A program made the translations under genes and the position numbers. From contig BBZX01000003.1 in the NCBI GenBank assembly GCA_001305055.1, positions 1 to 64,000 on the forward strand: 64,000 bases of DNA, in the 5' to 3' direction. Positions 42,551-51,535 of this stretch are shown here, piece after piece (position 1 is the first letter of the stretch; every line of letters begins with the position of its first letter). The notes beneath the pieces are model-generated. The model saw only the letters and a program-made list of their open reading frames with translations. It had not been told where the DNA came from and made no database searches. Source of the stretch: Clostridia bacterium UC5.1-1C12 (GTDB taxonomy: Bacteria; Bacillota_I; Bacilli_A; Erysipelotrichales; Erysipelotrichaceae).

Positions 42551-43862
42551 GCTTAACAAATCAATCCACAGGTGCATTCGCCCTTGACCATGAGTTAAAA
42601 ATTGAAAGAACATCTGCAGACCGGGTTATTGCTATCGGCGGCAATCCCAATGTTGGCAAAAGTACGATCTTTAATTCATTGACAGGGTTGAATCAGCACA
42701 CCGGCAACTGGCCCGGTAAAACCGTCGTCAATGCCCGCGGCAGCTATCAGTATAAGGATAAAAATTTCATCTTGGTGGATATTCCGGGGACTTATTCGCT
42801 GATGGCTAACTCACAGGAAGAAGAGGTAGCCCGCGATTTTATCTGTTTTGGCGATCCGGATGTGACCGTGATTGTTTTAGATGCGACATGTCTTGAGCGC
42901 AATTTGAATTTGGTGCTGCAAACCTTGGAAATTACCGATCGGGTCGTCGTTTGTGTCAATCTGCTTGATGAGGCAAGAAGAAAGAAAATCAATGTAAATC
43001 TGAAAGCCTTGGCTAAATCGCTGCATGTGCCTGTCATCGGTACCAGTGCTGTCAGCGAGCAGGGGCTGGACAATTTGATGGAAGAGCTGTATACCTATGC
43101 GCCAAGTGAGGACAAGCTGGCAATCACTTACCCACAGCCTATCGAAGAAGCGATTGCATCAATTACTCCGCAGCTTGAAGGCTTGCTGGCTGAGAAAATC
43201 AATGCGCGCTGGACAGCGATTAAGCTATTGGACGGTAATGCTTCACTGCTTGATTCGATCCAGAAATATCTCGGTTTTGACCTGCGTGCGAATGAAGCGT
43301 TAATGCATGAAGTAAGAAAGGCGAATGCTATTCTCATGCTCCAGCATATTGGCCAGGATCAGTTCAGGGAACTGCTTGTGACCTCATTAGTTGAAAAAAG
43401 TGAACAAATTGCCGCGGATTGTGTCATGACCCAAAATCGTCAAAGTGACAGTCGTGACCGCAAAATCGATAAGATTTTAACCTCAAAGGCCACCGGCATT
43501 CCAATCATGATTTTGCTTCTGTGTCTGGTATTTTGGATTACGATCAGCGGTGCCAATGTACCTTCTGAGCTTTTGTCCGGCGTACTTTTTAGCTTTGAAG
43601 AACCTTTAAAAAATTTCTTGGCCTTTATACATTTTCCCTTATGGCGCAAAGTCTTTTTGCCGAGGGAATGTATCGCACGCTGGCTTGGGTCGTATCCGTC
43701 ATGCTGCCGCCGATGGCTATCTTTTTCCCTTTGTTTTCGCTTTTGGAGGACCTCGGTTATCTGCCCAGAGTGGCTTTTAATCTCGATCATGCCTTTAAAA
43801 AAGCTGGTGCTTGCGGTAAGCAGGCCTTAACCATGTGGTTAGGGTTTTTTGTATATCTGTAA
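42547..43862 (+). pseudogene. feoB: feoB 5' part, interrupted by a serine-recombinase element
   Basis: N-terminal two-thirds of the ferrous-iron transporter FeoB. G domain: IGGNPNVGKSTIFNSLTG, HTGNWPGKTV, VDIPGTYSL, NLLDEA. First membrane helices from ~320. A likely read-error shift near 43635 precedes [18 protein letters not shown]. Native sequence runs to QALTM at 43837; beyond that come element-derived residues (WLGFFVYL) and a stop at 43862. The remaining 281 residues of FeoB are 5.6 kb downstream. As arranged, the transporter cannot be made as one chain. Confidence 0.93.
43828..43837 (+). repeat. attL core of the feoB element
   Basis: TAACCATGTG, the left copy of the 10-bp direct repeat; the same 10 bp recur at 49413-49422. 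It reads the L-T-M-C codons of feoB. Confidence 0.9.
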
Positions 43863-43868
43863 AAAAGT

Positions 43869-43897
43869 TTGCAATATAGTTCAACCTGGCATATAAT
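43869..43897 (+). promoter_or_regulatory. Strong promoter at element left end
   Basis: TTGCAA (43869-43874), 17-bp spacer, TATAAT (43892-43897), 39 bp before the leader ORF. It drives the leader and exporter genes. Confidence 0.8.
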
Positions 43898-43936
43898 GTG
43901 AACAGTGAGTGTGTGAAAACACGATGAGAGGAGGTT

Positions 43937-44050
43937 ATGATCATGAAATTATTTTATAGCTGCAAGACCCGTAATATCAACATCTATAACGCTGAAAACC
44001 ATGCTTTTATTCATGATAAAAACCGCCTGTCTAAAGATTTTTTCATTTAG
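43937..44050 (+). CDS. 37-codon leader peptide upstream of ABC exporter
   Basis: Short ORF MIMKLFYSCKTRNINIYNAE..., ending KDFFI, behind a strong GAGAGGAGG ribosome site and the element's strong promoter. A second in-frame ATG is at 43943. It is followed 23 bp later by an intrinsic terminator and then the exporter genes. I recognise no protein family and no secretion signal. Layout suggests that its translation, rather than its product, matters: a ribosome stalled by a drug could prevent terminator formation. A short bioactive peptide exported by the ABC pair is the alternative. Confidence 0.7.
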   Translation: MIMKLFYSCKTRNINIYNAENHAFIHDKNRLSKDFFI

Positions 44051-44073
44051 CCAGATCATTCATTTTATTCATT

Positions 44074-44098
44074 AATAGGCATGATGCCTATTTTTTTT
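44074..44098 (+). terminator. Intrinsic terminator/attenuator before exporter genes
   Basis: Perfect 8-bp stem AATAGGCA / TGCCTATT, 3-nt loop, T-run 44093-44098. A competing pairing exists between GCCTGT (44025-44030, inside the leader ORF) and ATAGGC (44075-44080), which would open the terminator. Confidence 0.8.
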
Positions 44099-44119
44099 AT
44101 GCTATAAAGGAGGGAAAAT

Positions 44120-45909
44120 ATGAAAAAGTTAAAATTTATTTTGGACTATGCGAAGCCGGATGATAAGCGGATTATCGCCATCTTCTTTGATGTGGCAATC
44201 TATGCGCTGGCAATGCTTGTGTCACCATTGATCTTATCAATCATGGTGGATAATGTCATTCAGGGGATACCGGCTGATACTCAAATGATTACCGCTATTC
44301 TGCAGCGGCTGGGCGGTGATGTCCATTTGCGTAATAATTTATGGATTGGCTCATTGCTGATGCTGGCAGTTTATATATTAATTGCTTTTGGTGTTCATCA
44401 GCGAACAATTAATTGCGGCCTGGTATCTGAAACCTTTGCGGAAAATATCCGCAATGCGGTTTATGATCATATGCAGAAGCTGCCGTTTGCCTATCACAAA
44501 CAAAAGGACAGCGGTGATTTGCTGCAGCGCTGTACCTCGGATATTGATCAGATTCGGCGTTTTCTTGCTTCACAAATATCGGAAATGCTTTATTCGATCT
44601 TAATCGTTTGTTTTGCAGCGGCAATCTTATTTTCTAAGCATGCCAAGCTTGCGGCTATTTCAGTCATACTGCTGCCGCTGATTCTGATTGCATCCTTGAT
44701 TTTCTATTCCAAGTCCAAAAAATCTTTTTGGACTGTGATATTGCGGAATCAAAGATGATGGCAGTCCTGCAGGAAAATCTTAACGCGATGCGGGTAGTAA
44801 AAGCATTTCATCAGGAAAAGGTTGAAATTGATAAATTTGAAGAGAAGAATGAAGATTATCGTGTCAAGCTGTTTCGCTTAGTTAATGCCTTAGGTATTTT
44901 CTGGAACATCTCCGATTTGATTGGCATGATACAGATTCTGATCATGATCATTTTCGGCATACAGTTTGCGATGGCTCAGGAGCTGAGTGTAGGTACCTTC
45001 TTTGTTTTTCTGACTTACATCAGCATGATTATCTGGCCGATCCGACAGTTGGGCAGAATCCTTGCCGATATGGGAAAGGTCAGTGTATCCGTAACCCGTA
45101 TCAAGGAAATTCTTGATGAAGAGGCAGAAGATTTGGAAGCAGGCACTAAGCCTGAAATCATCGGTGATATCGTGTTTGATCATGTATCCTTTAATTATGA
45201 AGACAGTGAAGAACACACGCTGAATGATCTCAGCTTTCATATTGAAGCGAATACCCGCGTGGCAATCATGGGGCCTACGGGCAGCGGTAAAAGCTCATTG
45301 ATTCATTTATTGAATGGCATCTATGATTATAAGGGCGGTTCAATCCGCATTGATGGTCATGAACTGCGCACCATCAGCAAGGCTTGGCTGCGCAAGAAGG
45401 TACAGATCGTGCTTCAGGAGCCATTCTTATACAGTAAAACTATTTATGAAAATATTCATCTGGCTGCCAGTAAGAGTGAGCGCGATGAAATCATCAAAGC
45501 GGCTAAGACGGCCAGTATCCATCATGTAATCGAGGAATTTGAAAATGGCTATGATACTGAAGTCGGTGAAAAGGGTGTAACCTTATCCGGAGGTCAGAAA
45601 CAGCGTCTGGCTATCGCACGCTCACTGCTGCTTAAATCACCGATCGTTATTTTTGATGATTCCTTAAGCGCTCTCGATTCTAAAACTGATGCGATGATCC
45701 AAGATGCTTTGAATCAGCTTGATTATCCGGTTACTACGTTAATGATTACGCATCGAATCAATACGGCGCGCAATGCGGATTTAATTTTGGTGCTCGATCA
45801 TGGCAAACTGATTCAAAGCGGTACTCACGAGACTTTGATTCATGAGGAAGGCTTATATAAACGAATTTATGAAATACAAAGTGAAGGAGGTGAAAGCCAT
45901 GGCGAATAG
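44120..45909 (+). CDS. ABC exporter half-transporter, degenerate-site subunit; one frameshift
   Basis: About 596 residues. Six-helix ABC exporter membrane domain (~10-320) and NBD: IMGPTGSGKSSLIHLL, signature LSGGQKQRLAIARSLL, Walker B IVIFDDSLSALD, H-loop ITHRI. Walker B has Asp where catalytic Glu is usual, marking the degenerate site of heterodimeric exporters. Compensating indels near 44715-44735 disturb YSKVQKSFLDCDIAESKMM. AAGGAGGG ribosome site. Overlaps its partner by 11 bp. Likely drug or peptide efflux. Confidence 0.93.
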
Positions 45910-47752
45910 TATTCTTGAGGAAAAGGAGTATCAAAGCAAGGCGTTTGACCGCTCATGCTGGATGCGGATGCTTAAAATTCTGTGGGAAGAGAAAAAAGTG
46001 GTTATTTGTTTATTAGCGGCCAATCTTGCTTTTGCAGTTACCGATATTATTTTCCCGCTGTTTAATCGATATGCGATTGATATGTATGTAGTTGGACAGG
46101 CAAGTCAGGAATCTTTGCCGATTTTTATAGCTGTTTATGCCGGCGGTATTGTGATTCGTTCAATCTGTCTCTATCTTTATTTCCGCTATGCCGGCGGCGT
46201 AGAGAGCAGTTTCGGTAAGAACTTACGTAAAAAGTGCTTTGTGAAGCTGCAGAATCTGTCTTTTCCTTATTTTGACCGTACCGCTAACGGCTGGCTGATG
46301 GCGAGAATTACGTCAGATACCGGAAGACTGGCTGAAATATTAGCCTGGAGCTTAATGGATCTGATCTGGGGTGCCGTATTGATCGTTGGTATTACGGCTG
46401 TTATGCTGGCAGTCAATTGGAAAATGGCTTTGGCTATTTTAGTTGCAGTACCTTTTTTATGGTTTGTAACCATGTTTTTTCAGAAGCGGCTGCTATCAGC
46501 GCAGCGTAAGGCAAGAAAAAGTAATTCTAAGATTACTGCCGGTTTCTCAGAAAGTATCAGCGGTGCTAAGACAACGAAAACATTGGGTGTGGAGCAGGAA
46601 AATTATGAAGAATTTAAAATTAAAACGCATGATATGAAAACTTATTCGATGCGGGCGGCACGAATCAATTCACTGTTTCAGCCGGTTGTTTTCTTATTAT
46701 CAGGTATCGTGCTGGCTTTATTAGTTTATATCGGCGGTAATCAGGTTTTGCTTTCTGTAATACAGTTTGGTACGCTGTCAATGTTTATCAATTACGCAGA
46801 GCTGTTCTTTGAACCTTTGAAGCAGATTGCCAGAGTTTTAGGTGAAATGCAGATGGCACAGGCGAGCGGTGAGCGAATCTTGAGTCTCTTAGATGAAGAG
46901 GTAGAAATTGATGACAGCGATGAAGTAAAAGCAGTTTATGGAACTTTACTGGAACCAAAGGAAGAGAATTATGAACCATTGCTTGGCAATGTGGAATTCA
47001 GGCATGTTGATTTCTTCTATAATGAAAATGAAAAAGTATTATCGGATTTTAACTTACAAGTAAAAAAAGGGGAAATGATTGCGCTGGTTGGTGAAACTGG
47101 ATCTGGCAAGAGTACGATTGTTAATCTGCTCTGCCGTTTCTATGAACAAACAGGGCCGGATTTTAATGGATGGCAAAGATATTCAGGAACGCAGTGTTGG
47201 CTGGCTGCATTCTAATATCGGTTATGTGCTGCAGACTCCCAATTATTCAGCGGTACAATTAGGGATAATATCCGCTATGGACGGCCGCAGGCTGCCGATG
47301 AAGAGGTTGAAGCGGTAGCGCGTCTGATTCATGCCCATGACTTTATTATGCATATGCCCAAGGGCTATGACAGTGAGGTAGGGGAAGGCGGCGATATGCT
47401 GTCTACCGGACAGAAACAGCTGCTCTCATTTGCCCGGGCACTGCTCTCTGATCCAAGCATCGTGATTCTTGATGAAGCGACAAGCTCTATCGACACAGAA
47501 AGCGAAAAAGTGATCCAGCTGGCAATCAGGGAACTGCTGGCGGGCCGCACAAGCTTTGTGGTTGCGCATCGTTTATCCACGATTGTTAATGCGGATAAAA
47601 TCATTGTTCTCGATCATGGGGTAATTAAAGAGATGGGGACTCATGATGAGCTGATGAAACAAAAGGGTGCATATTATGAATTGTATACATCACAATCATT
47701 ATTAGAGAAGCAGCAGCAATTATTATCAATAGAATCAGAACCACTTGTCTAA
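45899..47752 (+). CDS. ABC exporter half-transporter, canonical subunit; frameshift
   Basis: About 617 residues from MANSILEEKEYQSKAF behind GAAGGAGGTG. Membrane domain with six helices (~35-330); NBD: LVGETGSGKSTIVNLL, signature LSTGQKQLLSFARALL (Ser-Thr-Gly-Gln variant), Walker B IVILDEATSSID with catalytic Glu, H-loop VAHRLS. Shifts between 47150 and 47290 disturb FYEPTQGRILMDGKDI and LFSGTIRDNIRYG. With its partner it forms an asymmetric BmrCD/LmrCD-type exporter. Confidence 0.93.
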
Positions 47753-47766
47753 GCGTGGTTCTTTTT
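47737..47766 (+). terminator. Terminator after exporter operon
   Basis: GAACCAC / GTGGTTC hairpin overlapping the stop codon, then CTTTTT. Confidence 0.75.
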
Positions 47767-47788
47767 CATATGATAGAATGGTGATCTT

Positions 47789-47902
47789 ATGAAAAAGAAG
47801 AAAGTAAATTATACAGTCCAAGTAACAAGCGGTAAAATGGAGCTTAAACAGTTAATAAAATTACTGATTTTGAAGGAAGTGCGTTATGGAAAGAAAGCAT
47901 AA
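47789..47902 (+). CDS. 37-residue basic peptide overlapping the recombinase start
   Basis: ORF MKKKKVNYTVQVTSGKMELK..., ending LKEVRYGKKA, strongly basic, 36 bp after the exporter stop. Its last 17 bp overlap the start of the recombinase gene in another frame, so the two are probably translationally coupled. No family recognised. Possible roles: recombination directionality factor, recombinase partner, or merely a coupling ORF. No strong ribosome site, which lowers confidence. Confidence 0.5.
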   Translation: MKKKKVNYTVQVTSGKMELKQLIKLLILKEVRYGKKA

Positions 47903-49326
47903 GCTGCGCGGCGCTTTTTATCTGCGTCTTTCAAAGGATGATGACAATCAAAAAGAAAGCTCCAGTATCTCCAATCAGCGCAAGCTGCTTCAGGATTATG
48001 CGGAAAAGCCGGCTTTGATATCGTGGCGGAATTCTGTGATGACGGTGTATCCGGAACGACCTTTGACCGGCCGGGGTTTAATCAGCTGATTCAGGCTGTG
48101 GAAAATGGTTTGATAAATTTAATATTGGTAAAGATCTCTCGCGTCTGGGCCGTGATTATATACAAACGGGTCAGTATACAGAAGTCTATTTTCCTTCAAA
48201 GAATGTGCGTTTTATTGCGGTGAATGATGAGGTGGATTCGGATCAGCCGCTGAATGATCTGGCACCCTTCCGCAACGTGGTTAACGAAATGGTGGCCCGC
48301 GACACTTCTAGGAAAATCCGCTCCTCTTTTCAGACTAAGATGCGTGAAGGTGCCTTTATCGGTAATTTCGCACCCTATGGGTATCAAAAGGATAATCATG
48401 ATAAGAATCATTTAGTGATTGATTCCAATACTGCCCCGATCGTACACCGAATCTTTGAAATGGCGGCTTTTGGCTGTTCCTCAGCCAATATTGCGAAAAG
48501 CTTAAATGAACAGAAAATCAGTTCACCGGCAGTTTATCGCTGTCAGAAATATCCACATCTCAAGCTTGCTAATTATACCCAGAAAAAGGCATGGTCGGCA
48601 TCAACGATTCGAAAAATCTTGAAGAATCCGGTTTATCGCGGACACAGCGCACAGGGAAAGTCAGTCAAGAGCAGCTTTAAAAACCGCCATGTCTGTGCAT
48701 TACCCATGCAGGAATGGATCATTGTAGAAAATACGCATGAAGCGATTGTAGAACAGGAACTATTTGATTTAGCCAATGAGGGGGCAAAACAGCGGCAATG
48801 TGTAAAAAAAGACAGCTTTGTCAACAGCTTTTCAAAGATTGCGGTTTGTGCTGACTGTCATCACGGCATGTCGACGATCGGCAGTGTACCGCATGTGATA
48901 CTGGCATGCGGTTCATACAAAAGTCATGGGAAAGCAATTTGCAGCAATCATTTCATTGATTATAACGATCTGATGCAGTGTACAAGAGAAGTGCTTAAAC
49001 GCTATGCAGTATTAAATGAGGCAGAAAAGCAGGAAGTATTTGCTGAGATCATAAAGGAGCTGACACCGTCAAAGCATGAGGATGAACGCATCGATGAACT
49101 GAATCACATCCTTGATACACTCTATCTTGATTATTATGCGGGTACGCTGAGCGCCCAGCGCTTTGAACAGCTCAAAGACCATTATGAAGCACAGAAATGC
49201 CAGCTGGACAGCCTTAGACAGACTATGGATGACACCGTGGATCTTGATAAAATATATCGGGACATCCTTCGCTTTGACGAGCTTTCGCCGCAGCTGTTAT
49301 CCGCTTTTTTGAATCTATTGAAATAA
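47886..49326 (+). CDS. Large serine recombinase; two frameshifts
   Basis: About 480 residues. N-terminal resolvase domain: GAFYLRLSKDDDN (nucleophile Ser in the R-L-S motif), SISNQRKLLQDYA, then after a shift near 48005 FCDDGVSGTTFDRPGF, then after a shift near 48130 LSRLGRDYIQTGQYTE. Recombinase domain MREGAFIGNFAPYGYQKD and NPVYRGHSAQGK; zinc ribbon CADCHHGM with CGSYKSHGKAIC; C-terminal coiled coil. TnpX/TndX-like. It presumably catalysed insertion into feoB and could excise the element if truly intact. Confidence 0.92.
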
Positions 49327-49412
49327 GTCAGGGAAGCGATGAAAATCATGAAAAGCAGCAGCAAATCGTTTTTCATCCGCGTTTCAAAATCGAACCATAG
49401 CGCCGAAAACAC

Positions 49413-49422
49413 TAACCATGTG
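49413..49422 (+). repeat. attR core of the feoB element
   Basis: TAACCATGTG, identical to 43828-43837, directly followed by the native feoB continuation CATGGGG. Confidence 0.9.
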
Positions 49423-50263
49423 CATGGGGTTTGGATGTAATGCGGCAGGAATCGTCGGCTGCCGGATTATTGATTCGCCAAGAGAGCGTTTAATGGCTAT
49501 CTGTACCAATAACTTTGTGCCATGCAACGGACGCTTTCCAACAATGATTGCCATTATTACGATGTTTTTTGTCGGTGCGTCACTGCCTTTTATGCAGTCA
49601 ATGATATCCACACTGCTGTTAATGGGAGTCATTCTGCTTGGCGTATTCACAACTTTCAAAGTATCGTCATTACTGAATAAAACGATTCTTAAGGGTGTGC
49701 CTTCTACCTTTATTCTAGAGCTGCCGCCTTATCGCAAACCGCAGATTGTCAAGACGCTTGTGCATTCAATCTTTGACCGAACCTTGTTTGTGTTAGGCAG
49801 AGCGATGGCAGTTGCTGCCCCGGCTGGACTCTTAATTTGGCTGATGGCGAATATCACAATTGGTGATGCGACGCTGCTGACTCATTGCGCGGGACTTCTT
49901 GATCCCTTTGCAAAGCTGTGCGGGTTAGATGGTTATATATTATTAGCCTTTATTCTTGGCTTTCCGGCCAATGAAATCGTGATACCGATTCTGATTATGA
50001 GCTATTTAGCCAGCGGTTCAATGGTTGATTATGAAAATATACTGCAATTGAAAACGCTGCTGGTCGATCATGGCTGGACATGGATCACCGCTATATGCAC
50101 CTTACTCTTTACTTTGCTGCATTGGCCTTGTGCTACTACCTTGCTGACCATCAAGAAAGAGACACAAAGCTGGCGGTGGACGCTGATTGCCTTTGCCCTG
50201 CCAACATTGATCGGCTTGGGCTTATGCATGCTTGTGAATCTGGCAGCAAAGCTGATTTTTTAA
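49418..50263 (+). pseudogene. feoB: feoB 3' part, separated by the element
   Basis: 281-residue C-terminal FeoB fragment starting CMGFGCNAAGIVGCRIIDSPRERL, with the remaining membrane helices and ending NLAAKLIF. It continues the 5' fragment codon for codon. An ATG inside the attR core could start it, but there is no ribosome site upstream, so expression is unlikely. Intact in frame. Total FeoB without the element would be about 710 residues. Confidence 0.92.
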
Positions 50264-50309
50264 CCGATTTGTATTTATTAGTAAAAATTAATCAAAAAAA
50301 GCCAAAAAA

Positions 50310-50352
50310 TTAGCACTCACATATTGACAGTGCCAATATTTTGGATTATACT
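50310..50352 (+). promoter_or_regulatory. CIRCE-like operator and hsp20 promoter
   Basis: TTAGCACTC (50310-50318), exactly 9 bp, then CAGTGCCAA (50328-50336), two mismatches from the CIRCE consensus. TTGACA (50324-50329), 17-bp spacer, TATACT (50347-50352) overlap it. HrcA repression of hsp20 is expected. Confidence 0.8.
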
Positions 50353-50426
50353 ATAAGTGTAATCAGGATAGGACCTGATGAGGTTTGAATTCATGAAATG
50401 AAATTGTTACGAAAGAGGCGATGGTT

Positions 50427-50846
50427 ATGAAATTCTTACCTGGATTAAATTTATTTGATGATGCATTTGATGATATGTTTTTTGATCCGATTTTCACTAA
50501 GAAAAGCTCGAATATCATGAAAACGGATGTAACCGAAAAGGATGGCAATTACCTGCTTGATATGGAATTGCCTGGTTATGGCAAGGAGGACATCAAGATT
50601 GAATTGAAGGACGGATATCTGAATGTCAGTGCCAGCAAGAATACAAGCAATGAAGAAAAGGATGAGAAGGGTAATGTGATCCGCCAGGAACGTTACACCG
50701 GCAGCTGTTCACGCAGCTTCTTTGTTGGTGACGGTGTTAAGGAAACCGATATTAAAGCTAAATTTGAAAATGGTGAGCTAAAAATCATAGTACCTGTTGA
50801 TGCACCGAAACAAGTTGAAGAAAAAAAGTTTATAGCAATTGAATAA
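50427..50846 (+). CDS. Hsp20/alpha-crystallin small heat-shock protein
   Basis: 139 residues from MKFLPGLNLFDD; the second ATG fits the GAAAGAGG ribosome site best. Alpha-crystallin domain: MKTDVTEKDGNYLLDMELPGY, DIKIELKDGYLNVSA, SCSRSFFVGDG, KAKFENGELKIIVP. ATP-independent holdase chaperone. Preceded by a CIRCE-like operator and followed by a strong terminator, so a monocistronic heat-shock gene. Confidence 0.94.
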   Translation: MKFLPGLNLFDDAFDDMFFDPIFTKKSSNIMKTDVTEKDGNYLLDMELPGYGKEDIKIELKDGYLNVSASKNTSNEEKDEKGNVIRQERYTGSCSRSFFVGDGVKETDIKAKFENGELKIIVPVDAPKQVEEKKFIAIE

Positions 50847-50852
50847 AAGCAT

Positions 50853-50905
50853 AAAGCTGTAACAGTTTGGCCCAAGAATGGGTCAAAAGCGTTACAGCTT
50901 TTTTT
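50853..50905 (+). terminator. Terminator after hsp20
   Basis: AAAGCTGTAAC / GTTACAGCTTT perfect 11-bp stem with T-run; the loop also contains a small GCCCA/TGGGT hairpin. Confidence 0.9.
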
Positions 50906-50914
50906 ATTATATGT

Positions 50915-51256
50915 CTATGAATCGTAAAAGTGTCCCTTGTGGAAATTTTCATTGCCAGTTTTTTTAGCAGTCATTTTAAATAATACGCAGCCATCTGGAC
51001 ATACGACATTTTTACTGTATCGTTCATGACCGCCGATATTCTCCAAATCACCGCCGCTCCTGACTGCGTCCATGATGGGAAACATTATCAGCATTATTTT
51101 TGAACATATACCTTGGCCATTTTCATTTACTGGGCAGCCATAGGTACAAGTGTATTTATCACCGATTTCTTCACCATTGCGGCAATAGCGTTCTGTCTGC
51201 TGTCCGCGCAGAAAGCCTGCTACTTCAATTACCCATTCAGCCAAGCCGCTTGGCAA
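50915..51256 (-). CDS. TIGR04076-like cysteine-containing protein
   Basis: Up to 113 residues, with the likely start uncertain because the 5' end abuts a gene remnant. Conserved features: YGCPVNENGQGICSK, AVRSGGDLENIGG, NVVCPDGCVLFKM, typical of the small TIGR04076 family of unknown function. Cys spacing suggests metal or redox chemistry, not proven. The natural N terminus may be missing: IEVAGFLRGQQTERYC follows a few residues that seem to derive from the neighbouring remnant. Confidence 0.65.
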   Translation of the reverse strand: MPSGLAEWVIEVAGFLRGQQTERYCRNGEEIGDKYTCTYGCPVNENGQGICSKIMLIMFPIMDAVRSGGDLENIGGHERYSKNVVCPDGCVLFKMTAKKTGNENFHKGHFYDS

Positions 51257-51343
51257 GCAGACGCAAGGTTAATGCCTCATCATTGCAGTCTTTAATGCAT
51301 TGATCGATTTCATCATTTGAATCTGCTGCTGCCATTCAAACAT
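51237..51343 (-). pseudogene. Apparent AraC-family regulator remnant
   Basis: From ATG 51343, MFEWQQQIQ continues in a second frame as DEIDQCIKDCNDEALTLRLL and AKRLG, then stop. This resembles the start of an AraC-type DNA-binding regulator, whose next residues (typically Y-S-x-F helix-turn-helix) are absent. It runs directly into the TIGR04076-like gene. Either a deletion fused the two or a frame problem hides more. Weak call. Confidence 0.35.
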
Positions 51344-51535
51344 GTTCCCACCGCCATTCTGTAACAAGTCAATGATTATTATAAGGCAGAATCAGGAATC
51401 ACACTTGATTTTACTAGCTCTTCTTTATAAGCGTCACTGATATCGGGAATGTTTACTTATTTCTTTCAAAGAAGCAAAGGGATTACGCATAATTAAAACA
51501 AGGTTAGGCATAGTAATCTTGAAAGAAGGCTACCG
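51344..51535. other. Intergenic region
   Basis: About 190 bp between divergent genes; I see no clear promoter or gene apart from AT-rich tracts. Confidence 0.3.

Larger units (their letters stand above)
43828..49422 (+). mobile_element. 5.6-kb serine-recombinase integrative element in feoB
   Basis: Element bounded by the direct repeat TAACCATGTG. It holds, in order, a promoter, a 37-codon ORF, an attenuator-like terminator, two ABC exporter genes, a terminator, a 37-codon ORF and a large serine recombinase, all plus strand. Joining 43837 to 49423 restores CAG GCC TTA ACC ATG TGC ATG GGG of feoB with no lost base. No terminal inverted repeats and no target duplication beyond the core, as expected for serine integrases. 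Codon style is similar to the host, so the donor is probably a relative. No conjugation genes. Confidence 0.93.

Noticed and set aside
43937..44050. Leader ORF as a bacteriocin or RiPP precursor for the ABC pair
   Set aside because: No leader-type GG cleavage motif, no peptidase domain on the transporters and no maturation enzyme nearby; the terminator directly after it fits attenuation better.
48196..48411. Minus-strand ORF inside the recombinase
   Set aside because: Shadow of the recombinase coding frame without initiation signals.
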